6,535 nt of DNA from the NCBI GenBank assembly GCA_934667795.1, contig CAKUMP010000138.1, positions 1-6,535 on the forward strand, written 5' to 3'. Both the position numbers and the translations under genes were made by a program. Origin of the DNA: an uncultured Chthoniobacterales bacterium (lineage in GTDB: Bacteria; Verrucomicrobiota; Verrucomicrobiia; Chthoniobacterales; CAKUMP01). This document shows positions 1-4,365 of the stretch, piece by piece (within the stretch, counting starts at the first letter, position 1; each line of letters opens with the position of its first letter). Under the pieces are notes generated by a model, which saw nothing but the letters and a program-made list of their open reading frames with translations, was not told the origin of the DNA and did not search any database.

Positions 1-242
1 GTATAAACTCCGGGCAATAATTGAATGATACCTCCCGTTTTGCCTAAACGCTCAACTGCCTGACGTACCGTCGCAAACGGTTTTTCTTTCGTCCCCTCCG
101 CAGCGTCATTTCCTTCTACCGATACATAGACGATCGTCTCATCCATCACAGGGGATTTCTCCGTACTGTCTTCCACACGCTCGCAGCTACACAGAAAAGG
201 AATACTCACGCACAATAATAAAAAATGTATTTTAGTTTTCAT
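1..242 (-). CDS. Right-handed beta-helix lipoprotein, N-terminal part (runs off window)
   Basis: Eighty residues are visible, starting with ATG at 242 and open to the window edge. The N-terminus MKTKIHFLLLCVSIPFLCSC has a Lys-flanked hydrophobic stretch ending in a lipobox-like LCSC, so Cys20 would be the lipidated residue of an envelope lipoprotein. After a polar linker, residues 38-80 carry the entry pattern of parallel beta-helix proteins: YVSVEGND, then an EGT-KEKPFATV turn, a helix, and GGIIQLLPGVY. In that fold (pectate-lyase-like, DUF1565-type) this segment caps the helix, and such proteins usually bind or cleave polysaccharides. The catalytic region is outside the window, so enzyme versus binding protein cannot be decided. 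The start lies inside the preceding pilin-like gene (11-nt overlap, 232-242) and has no Shine-Dalgarno, which suggests translational coupling as the fourth gene of the operon. Confidence 0.82.
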   Translation of the reverse strand, partial: MKTKIHFLLLCVSIPFLCSCERVEDSTEKSPVMDETIVYVSVEGNDAAEGTKEKPFATVRQAVERLGKTGGIIQLLPGVY

Positions 243-1098
243 AATAAGGATCAAAATAACGTCGCAGTTGCACTGCCATGCTCACCCCCTCGGGCGGTTG
301 CGTAAATGTTTCCAGCGACAGGCACTCAATGTGACCATCATAAAACAGCGCATTGCCACCACCTTCATGCCGACTGAATGCCACCCGTGGCCACGCACTG
401 GATGGCGGGGAATAATTTTGATTCCAACGCGAAACGGTGACATTTAAAACACTCGCCACCGGTGAGTCCGATATCCAGATTTTTTTCGATGGCCTGGCGA
501 TTTGCTGTATAACCGGTGGATAGACAAAGTAAGCACCAGCTGTTTCCGGCATGGCCATGAGCTCAGCCAGGTTTATCGAATTTTCTCCCTGTGCATAGCT
601 GGGCGGAGCATAACTAACCGGTCTCCACGATGGATAAGTTAAATACGCTCCATTGGCTTCCTCAAGCGCGTTGGCCGGGCAGGTGAAAACAACCGGTTTC
701 ATAATTGGCTTCCCCGGTTCCCCCAGATTCATCCCTCCATTTTCCCATCGTGGTACTTCTACATACGGCGCAAGATGCCAAAACCATTGCCCGACTGCTG
801 CTGCCGGTGCTTGCGGCGTTCCATTCGGGGTGGTGCTATAATAAAAATTTGGTAGCACTCCTTGATGATCCCCGGCAAATCGCGCACTCGCAATCCCGAT
901 CTGACGCAGGTTTGCTACACATTTTGTCTTTTGATTTCCACTCAGCACCCGAGAACTCACAGAAGTCAACAAGGCTATTAAGACAAGCGCAATGGCCATA
1001 ACAACCAGAATTTCAACCATGGTAAAAGCAGTGTGTCTGCGGTAAACCCTTTTGCCTTTATCCGATTTCCATTCCGTCCTGTTCAATAAAGCATTCAT
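232..1098 (-). CDS. Prepilin-like protein with N-terminal methylation motif and H-X9-DG C-terminal domain
   Basis: This 288-residue protein has a class III-type prepilin signal: a 24-residue basic leader ending RRHTA, then FTMVEILVVMAIALVLIALL. Predicted cleavage is between Ala24 and Phe25, with Glu29 as the conserved mature Glu5. Position -1 is Ala rather than the usual Gly. A pilin-like helix follows (CVANLRQIGIASARF, from residue 60), then a Cys-Pro at 140-141. The C-terminus carries the H-X9-DG signature: His244, nine residues, Asp254-Gly255, then HIECL. This family is abundant in Verrucomicrobiota, Planctomycetota and Lentisphaerota and is related to type II secretion pseudopilins. Individual roles are mostly unknown. 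Its ATG overlaps the TGA of the upstream gene as ATGA (1095-1098), and no Shine-Dalgarno is seen, so translation is probably coupled. No other in-frame ATG precedes the FTMVE motif, which fixes the start. Confidence 0.93.
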   Translation of the reverse strand: MNALLNRTEWKSDKGKRVYRRHTAFTMVEILVVMAIALVLIALLTSVSSRVLSGNQKTKCVANLRQIGIASARFAGDHQGVLPNFYYSTTPNGTPQAPAAAVGQWFWHLAPYVEVPRWENGGMNLGEPGKPIMKPVVFTCPANALEEANGAYLTYPSWRPVSYAPPSYAQGENSINLAELMAMPETAGAYFVYPPVIQQIARPSKKIWISDSPVASVLNVTVSRWNQNYSPPSSAWPRVAFSRHEGGGNALFYDGHIECLSLETFTQPPEGVSMAVQLRRYFDPYYEN

Positions 1099-1868
1099 GG
1101 TGCCAGAGGGCTTATTTCTATTTGATCCAACGAAAATAAAGCACGTTGCCCCGGATGATTTATCATGCTGAATGTTAAGTATCCTCCCACCACATTTTTG
1201 TCCGAATAAAACCTTAAATCCCCGGATTCATAACTTTCTCCACTCTGCAGGTTTTCAATCCGGACACGATAATTTCCTGCACCCGATATTGGTTCTATCC
1301 AGAGAGTGATTTGATAAATATGTCCAGGGACAATAGAAATATGCGTATCTATTAATTTCGCTTGATCCCATACGCACCAGTTTTTTGTACTTGCCTGGGA
1401 ACGGATCTGCCAGGTTGCGGCTCCCTGTGTAGTGTGGGCAGCAAGTGCTGGCTTCGGTGCGTCAAAAATGGCAATGCGTTCTACATTCTCCCACTCACTA
1501 TCCAGACGAAAAAGGAATGCGATCCGGTGTGCTCCATCATAACGGATTTCACCTTCTTCCGCATAAGCCCGTCGCAACGCGCCAGCCTTGCCCTTCTCTA
1601 TGTCTTCATTATGGATCTGCACCTGCAAATAAGCACCATTGTCGCCCAGAGGGTTTTCCGTTAATACTTCCGGCGTAATACTCACCCCTCCATTTTTCCC
1701 CATACTCCAAACCGTACTCCACCCTTCTGCCGGCACGCCTTCCCAGTTGTCGATCCCTCTGGGTTCTTCCTCTTCCTGAAAATCTTCCACCACCGCTCCC
1801 ATCCCCTGAAATATCAACAGAAAATGACATACGACCCCAACTACAATAAATCGAAAAGGAATCATCAT
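1095..1868 (-). CDS. Secreted protein, tail-less paralog of the upstream PEP-CTERM protein
   Basis: This 257-residue protein has a signal peptide (MMIPFRFIVVGVVCHFLLIF, probable cleavage near QGMGA at 21-25) and no other membrane segment. The mature part aligns along its length with the protein encoded at 2830-1904. Paired stretches include GIDNWEG / GVDQWTG, GWSTVW / GWTGGW, AFLFRLDS / SFQLRFDS, WQIRSQAS / WGFYIQSR, GHIYQITLWI / GKVYTFQIDA, SGDLRFYS / INDLQFRT and LFSLDQIEIS / IIAFDNFSIS. The pattern of alternating strands suggests a jelly-roll or LamG-like sandwich, but no catalytic motif is recognised. Unlike its paralog it stops right after the last shared strand (SPLAP) and has no PEP-CTERM tail, so it would be released or retained differently. 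ATG at 1868 is chosen because a strong AGGAGG lies 7 nt upstream; ATG at 1865 is an alternative. Function unknown. Confidence 0.9.
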   Translation of the reverse strand: MMIPFRFIVVGVVCHFLLIFQGMGAVVEDFQEEEEPRGIDNWEGVPAEGWSTVWSMGKNGGVSITPEVLTENPLGDNGAYLQVQIHNEDIEKGKAGALRRAYAEEGEIRYDGAHRIAFLFRLDSEWENVERIAIFDAPKPALAAHTTQGAATWQIRSQASTKNWCVWDQAKLIDTHISIVPGHIYQITLWIEPISGAGNYRVRIENLQSGESYESGDLRFYSDKNVVGGYLTFSMINHPGQRALFSLDQIEISPLAP

Positions 1869-1875
1869 AAAAGAA

Positions 1876-1881
1876 CCTCCT
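1876..1881 (-). promoter_or_regulatory. Strong Shine-Dalgarno for the tail-less paralog
   Basis: Read on the minus strand, AGGAGG ends 7 nt before ATG at 1868, an ideal distance. It sits in the 35-nt gap after the PEP-CTERM gene and is the only strong ribosome binding site seen before any gene in the window. It indicates independent translation initiation of the second gene of the operon. Confidence 0.8.
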
Positions 1882-1903
1882 GTTTTTTATCCGCTCACGT
1901 TTT

Positions 1904-2830
1904 TTATTTCCTGCGCAAAAATAACCACCCACATGCCCCCAGCCCCAAAAGTGAAAAACTTGTCGGCTCCGGAATCTGGGAAATAGAAAAGTTATCAAAT
2001 GCAATGATTGCAGCATCATTTGCATCCATCGAAATCCGCGCTCCAAAATGATTCGCACTATTCCAGCGTGTCCCAAGGTCTCCAGACGTCGTCGTGGTAC
2101 GAAATTGCAAGTCATTAATCACGACAGGCGTTTCTTCCCCTTCTAATAAAATGCTGATATTATAAAAAGAGTCCGTCGGAGTCGCCAGATTCGGAAATGC
2201 ATCTATCTGGAAGGTGTAAACTTTTCCCGTTTCAATTTCCCAAGTAAGCTGCTCATAGCTGCTATCCCCATCTGCGAAGTTCCATCGCGTTCCCTGTGGT
2301 CGAGACTGAATATAAAACCCCCAGACAACGCCTGTCGTATTCCCTCCTAAATTCCCCGTTTTCGCCACCGCATCACTGGCTTCCATGGATATATAGAGCT
2401 GATCCGATGTTTGCCCCCATCCAGTCAGAGAGTCAAACCGGAGTTGAAACGAAACCGTATAGGCTTGCGTCAAATCTACTGCAGGGTTCTCGCCTGTTGT
2501 ACTCGCCTGACGCGAAAACCCCGCCCGATTTCCACTCGTCCCCGCACTGCGTGCATACGAAAAAGAAAGATAATTCCCTCCCCCCGGCGATAATGGCGTA
2601 TTCGATTTTACTTCCCCGGAAAAGGTTACATCGGATGCATTGGATGCGCCTGTCGTCCATCCCCCTGTCCATCCTGACCCGGCCGCTCCCGTCCATTGAT
2701 CCACCCCCGTGGTCCCCGTCCCACCAGAAAAATTCGCTACCACTTGCGCATCCAAATTCCCTCCACTCCCTATCATAAACAGGGTACTCATACATACCAA
2801 TCCAACTGCGGGGAACATTTTCTTTCTCAT
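1904..2830 (-). CDS. PEP-CTERM sorting domain protein, LamG-like fold suspected
   Basis: This 308-residue exported protein has an N-terminal signal (MRKK, then a hydrophobic core to about residue 22, likely cleavage around LDAQ at 26-29). The mature domain is rich in Gly, Thr and Ser, has alternating strands and no recognised catalytic residues. The C-terminus is a complete PEP-CTERM tail: IPEPTS at 286-291, hydrophobic LLGLGACGWLFL, and a terminal RRK. In known systems such tails are recognised by an exosortase and the protein goes to the cell surface or exopolysaccharide matrix; no exosortase gene is present here. The next gene downstream encodes a paralog without this tail. It appears to be the first gene of a four-gene operon. 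The ATG at 2830 has no Shine-Dalgarno; the start is supported by the basic n-region directly after it. Specific function unknown. Confidence 0.95.
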   Translation of the reverse strand: MRKKMFPAVGLVCMSTLFMIGSGGNLDAQVVANFSGGTGTTGVDQWTGAAGSGWTGGWTTGASNASDVTFSGEVKSNTPLSPGGGNYLSFSYARSAGTSGNRAGFSRQASTTGENPAVDLTQAYTVSFQLRFDSLTGWGQTSDQLYISMEASDAVAKTGNLGGNTTGVVWGFYIQSRPQGTRWNFADGDSSYEQLTWEIETGKVYTFQIDAFPNLATPTDSFYNISILLEGEETPVVINDLQFRTTTTSGDLGTRWNSANHFGARISMDANDAAIIAFDNFSISQIPEPTSFSLLGLGACGWLFLRRK

Positions 2831-2832
2831 AA

Positions 2833-2847
2833 GTTAATCGATTTAAC
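2833..2847. promoter_or_regulatory. Near-palindromic site just upstream of the PEP-CTERM operon start
   Basis: GTTAATCGATTTAAC has 5-bp complementary arms (GTTAA/TTAAC) around TCGAT, and lies 2 nt from the ATG at 2830. It resembles a one-base-expanded version of the TTAA-NNNN-TTAA palindrome in front of the other PEP-CTERM gene (4342-4353). It could be an operator; AT-rich sequence makes chance a real alternative. Confidence 0.3.
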
Positions 2848-2868
2848 AAAGAAGCGAAAAACTGACAA
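2841..2868 (-). promoter_or_regulatory. Candidate promoter of the four-gene operon
   Basis: On the minus strand TTGTCA (2868-2863) is followed after 16 nt by TTAAAT (2846-2841). If used, transcription would begin only a few nucleotides before ATG 2830, giving an almost leaderless message, which would fit the missing Shine-Dalgarno. Match to the sigma-70 consensus is moderate and the site overlaps the near-palindrome at 2833-2847. Confidence 0.27.
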
Positions 2869-2881
2869 GCAAAAAGTGTGA

Positions 2882-3088
2882 TTCGGGACTTTTCACGCGC
2901 TAGAAAAAGATAACGGAAATCCCCCCACCGCATCAAAACAACGTTACCTCCGCCCGGATAATGCTGGCTACCCTCCTGCTAAAAGACATTCAGGACATGG
3001 AAACTACTTGTTTCTGGATGGACACGTGGAAGCATTCCTAGCTGCAGATGTAAAAGAAAATCAAATGCATCTATTCAAGAAAAATTGA
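2882..3088 (+). pseudogene. C-terminal remnant of a second H-X9-DG prepilin-like gene
   Basis: The frame is open from just after a TGA at 2879-2881 to a TGA at 3086-3088 (68 codons) but has no usable start. The end reads PPAKRHSGHGNYLFLDGHVE, an H-X9-DG signature: His codon at 2987, nine residues, then Asp-Gly at 3017-3022. AF and a short charged tail follow before the stop. The preceding RYLRPDNAGYP is also typical of the C-terminal region of these proteins. The N-terminal cleavage/methylation motif, helix and central domain are absent; upstream the sequence runs into the divergent PEP-CTERM operon. It is therefore a 3' gene fragment left by a deletion or rearrangement. It is on the opposite strand to the intact prepilin-like gene at 232-1098 and differs from it in sequence, so it is not a simple recent duplicate. 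The surviving reading frame has no internal stop or visible frameshift, which suggests fairly recent decay. Confidence 0.75.
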
Positions 3089-3104
3089 GCTTCAATTTTT
3101 TGAA
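3074..3104 (+). terminator. AT-rich terminator-like hairpin at the prepilin remnant's end
   Basis: An imperfect inverted repeat spans the stop codon: TTCAAGAAAAATTGA, a GCT loop, and TCAATTTTTTGAA. The right arm contains a run of six T. It may be the former intrinsic terminator of the lost prepilin gene, although the stem is poor in GC. Confidence 0.35.
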
Positions 3105-3115
3105 TATTTGAATGG

Positions 3116-3131
3116 CTCTGACATGTCAGAG
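3116..3131. repeat. Perfect 16-bp palindrome
   Basis: CTCTGACATGTCAGAG is fully self-complementary (8-bp arms, no spacer). It lies between the prepilin remnant and the hairpin cluster and is not followed by a T-run, so a terminator is unlikely. A dimeric-protein binding site or part of a repeat unit is possible. Confidence 0.6.
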
Positions 3132-3156
3132 ATTCTTCTCCCCACACGGGAAGAAT
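3132..3156. repeat. Short hairpin next to the palindrome
   Basis: ATTCTTC (3132-3138) pairs with GAAGAAT (3150-3156); one G-T and one C-G pair extend the stem to 9 bp around a 7-nt loop. It directly abuts the 16-bp palindrome. Function unknown. Confidence 0.45.
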
Positions 3157-3174
3157 TTGGAGTGCGGGGCTCTG

Positions 3175-3250
3175 CACCGCTTTGGATCGAATGACGGATG
3201 AGTTTCGCCATGCGAAGGTTATTCGTACATCCCATTCGCGATGATCCAAA
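3175..3250. repeat. Composite inverted repeat with internal hairpin (repeat copy 1)
   Basis: TTTGGATC (3181-3188) followed by GAATG matches in reverse complement CATTC at 3233 and GATCCAAA (3243-3250), with 5 extra bases in the right arm. Inside lies a perfect small hairpin, TTCGC-CAT-GCGAA (3204-3216). The left part (3175-3202) is repeated in diverged form at 3535-3562. The arrangement looks like a dispersed intergenic repeat unit rather than a gene. Confidence 0.5.
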
Positions 3251-3281
3251 ACAGCGAAAATCGCCGCCCGGCAAAGAGTCT

Positions 3282-3304
3282 GCCGACGGGGACGTCGGCG
3301 TCCC
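3282..3304. repeat. Two overlapping, mutually exclusive hairpins
   Basis: GCCGACG-GGGA-CGTCGGC (3282-3299) forms a perfect 7-bp stem, and GGGACG-TCGG-CGTCCC (3289-3304) forms a perfect 6-bp stem. Each uses the loop of the other as an arm. This is a GC-rich patch in otherwise AT-leaning spacer. No gene is directly downstream, so a repeat unit is a likelier explanation than an attenuator. Confidence 0.55.
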
Positions 3305-3337
3305 AGGGCAACACCCCATAAACGCTAACTTGTTTTT

Positions 3338-3527
3338 TTGATCCGCAGATTGACGCAGAATAGTGCGAAGCGAAATAGCCTGTCTAATATTCTTATCGAA
3401 CCAAAACAGGCATTAACACAGATTTTTAAGAGAATTTTAATTTCTGAATTAAAAAATTTCCAATCTTCAATAATTTTAGTCTTATATCTTTTTGTAAACC
3501 TGGCGTCCTTGCGTGAAACTTTTCCAG
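3338..3527. repeat. Probable dispersed intergenic repeat remnants
   Basis: ATCCGCAGATTGACGCAGAA (3341-3360), TTAACACAGATTTTT (3413-3427) and GGCGTCCTTGCGTGAAAC (3502-3519) resemble 'cgcagatt / acacagatt / cgtccttgcgtgaaa' phrases that I recall as recurring between genes in this group of bacteria and giving spurious small reading frames. Here they are separated by AT-rich sequence and appear decayed. The assignment rests on memory of the pattern, not on a search. Confidence 0.4.
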
Positions 3528-3533
3528 GACGCC
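3502..3533. repeat. 8-bp inverted repeat
   Basis: GGCGTCCT (3502-3509) and AGGACGCC (3526-3533) are perfect reverse complements with a 16-nt spacer. It ends directly before the second copy of the 28-nt duplicated segment. Confidence 0.5.
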
Positions 3534-3534
3534 T

Positions 3535-3562
3535 CACCACTTTGGTTCGAACGATGATGGAG
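3535..3562. repeat. Diverged second copy of a 28-nt segment
   Basis: This segment matches 3175-3202 at 21 of 28 positions without gaps; both begin CACC, then one variable base, then CTTTGG. TTTGGTTCGA (3541-3550) is also the exact reverse complement of TCGAACCAAA at 3396-3405, giving a further 10-bp long-range inverted repeat. Confidence 0.45.
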
Positions 3563-3634
3563 TTGGAATACGCAAAATGATTCCCCATATCTCCTTCATA
3601 TTAGAGCAATTTAAGTTTTCTTTCCGTTGATTCA

Positions 3635-3648
3635 GTAAAACGCTTAAC
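3635..3648. promoter_or_regulatory. Imperfect palindrome upstream of the acetyltransferase
   Basis: GTAAAACGCTTAAC pairs at 5 of 7 symmetric positions around a central CG and shares CGCTTAA with the perfect palindrome at 4342-4353. It lies about 95 nt before the ATG at 3742. It is a weak operator candidate. Confidence 0.25.
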
Positions 3649-3741
3649 TTTAGAGTTGAAAAAAATGCCTTCCATGAAAGGATAACAAGAACATTATTTT
3701 CTGACGCAGATCGATTTTTCCTAAAAGCAGTTATATCCTTT

Positions 3742-4284
3742 ATGAAAACAAAAACTCCGGAAATTGAATACATTGCAGATGCAGAAGTAGATGCGCAAAT
3801 GGATGCGGCATTACGGCTTTTACTTTCCAGCAGTTTTACGGAAGAACGTGATGCTTTTTTTAAAGAGCGTCGTTATTATAAAGAATACCCTCATCATCGC
3901 TGGTTTATCCGGGATGAACAGCAGGCTCTTATTGCACATGTCGCTGTTCATGAAAAACACGTTCTGCGGGAAAATGAAACTTTTCGCTTTGGAGGCATTT
4001 CTGAAGTCTGCGTCCACCCGAATACTCGTGGATGTGGCTATGTCAAAAAATTACTAAACGAAGTGCATACATGGTTAAGAAGCCGGAATTTCCCCTATGC
4101 CATTCTTTTTGGCAAAACAGAATATTACGGATCCTCCGGTTACGCCCCCGTTTCCAACCTGTACCTGGAAACCGAAATCGATGAAAATATCGTTCAACAC
4201 TATCCCGAAAATTGTCTGGTAGCTTCCCTCGGACATCAGCCATGGCCAAAAGAAAACGTGTTTCTTCCAGGGCCCACCTTTTAG
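3742..4284 (+). CDS. GNAT-family N-acetyltransferase
   Basis: This 180-residue cytoplasmic protein has the length and layout of a single GNAT domain, which transfers an acetyl group from acetyl-CoA to an amine. After the N-terminal strand and helix (8-30) comes a central strand LIAHVAVHEKHVL (63-75). Residues 84-105, GGISEVCVHPNTRGCGYVKK followed by LL, form the acetyl-CoA binding strand and loop. Its R96-G97-C98-G99-Y100-V101 corresponds to the family's R-x-x-G-x-G/A, with Val in place of the last small residue. EYYGSSGYAPVS (127-138) fits the conserved late Tyr/Gly-Tyr segment. The substrate cannot be told; small-molecule amine acetylation is as likely as protein modification. There is no transmembrane part and no Shine-Dalgarno. 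The ATG at 3742 is preferred over ATG 3799 because it retains the first beta-strand. It precedes a PEP-CTERM gene by 81 nt but no functional link is evident. Confidence 0.88.
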   Translation: MKTKTPEIEYIADAEVDAQMDAALRLLLSSSFTEERDAFFKERRYYKEYPHHRWFIRDEQQALIAHVAVHEKHVLRENETFRFGGISEVCVHPNTRGCGYVKKLLNEVHTWLRSRNFPYAILFGKTEYYGSSGYAPVSNLYLETEIDENIVQHYPENCLVASLGHQPWPKENVFLPGPTF

Positions 4285-4328
4285 GGGTGTATGAAAGAAA
4301 GTCCGATATAATTTCTACTAAAAAAAAC

Positions 4329-4356
4329 TTGCAAAAATAAGTTAAGCGCTTAATCT
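4329..4356 (+). promoter_or_regulatory. Candidate promoter of the second PEP-CTERM gene
   Basis: TTGCAA (4329-4334) and TAATCT (4351-4356) are 16 nt apart, with the 12-bp palindrome largely in the spacer. The -10 match is weak. Use of it would give an almost leaderless message for ATG 4366, consistent with no Shine-Dalgarno. A TATAAT at 4307-4312 is an alternative -10 but has no good -35. Confidence 0.27.
4342..4353. promoter_or_regulatory. Perfect 12-bp palindrome, LacI-family-operator-like
   Basis: TTAAGCGCTTAA is fully symmetric around a central CG with the AAGCGCTT core common in LacI/GalR-family operators. It lies 12 nt before the PEP-CTERM ATG and overlaps the candidate promoter, where a repressor would act. 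No LacI-type regulator gene is in the window. Confidence 0.5.
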
Positions 4357-4365
4357 TAGTATTCT

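Larger units (their letters stand above)
3089..3741. other. Repeat-rich intergenic region without a convincing gene
   Basis: This 653-nt stretch has only short overlapping frames on both strands, without coding character, family motifs or ribosome binding sites. It holds a 16-bp palindrome, several hairpins, a diverged 28-nt duplication, segments that look like dispersed intergenic repeats, and an AT-rich leader before the acetyltransferase gene. The first half is GC-richer and hairpin-dense; from about 3420 onward it is strongly AT-rich. Confidence 0.7.

Noticed and set aside
705..1001. 98-codon plus-strand frame within the prepilin-like gene
   Set aside because: Lies wholly antisense to a gene with clear FTMVE and H-X9-DG motifs; no family features.
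1609..2115. 168-codon minus-strand frame across the junction of the two paralogs
   Set aside because: It runs out of frame through the ends of two well-supported genes and carries no motif.
2296..2778. 160-codon plus-strand frame opposite the PEP-CTERM gene
   Set aside because: Antisense shadow of a gene with clear signal peptide and sorting tail; its translation is Pro/Ser/His-rich without motifs.
2433..2936. 167-codon minus-strand frame overlapping the PEP-CTERM gene start
   Set aside because: Out-of-frame shadow; composition is Arg/Gly/Trp-rich with no signal or domain.
3092..3319. 75-codon minus-strand frame
   Set aside because: It is made entirely of hairpin-rich repeat-like DNA and has no ribosome binding site.
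3116..3562. CRISPR array
   Set aside because: Repeats are few, diverged, irregularly spaced and differ in sequence; no cas gene is near.
3325..3588. 87-codon minus-strand frame
   Set aside because: Composed of repeat-like phrases and AT-rich filler; not protein-like.
3089..3741. Insertion sequence
   Set aside because: Inverted repeats are present but no transposase frame or target-site duplication can be identified.
4307..4312. Consensus TATAAT as the main promoter of the second PEP-CTERM gene
   Set aside because: A perfect -10 hexamer, but no acceptable -35 at 16-18 nt; kept only as an alternative in the promoter entry.
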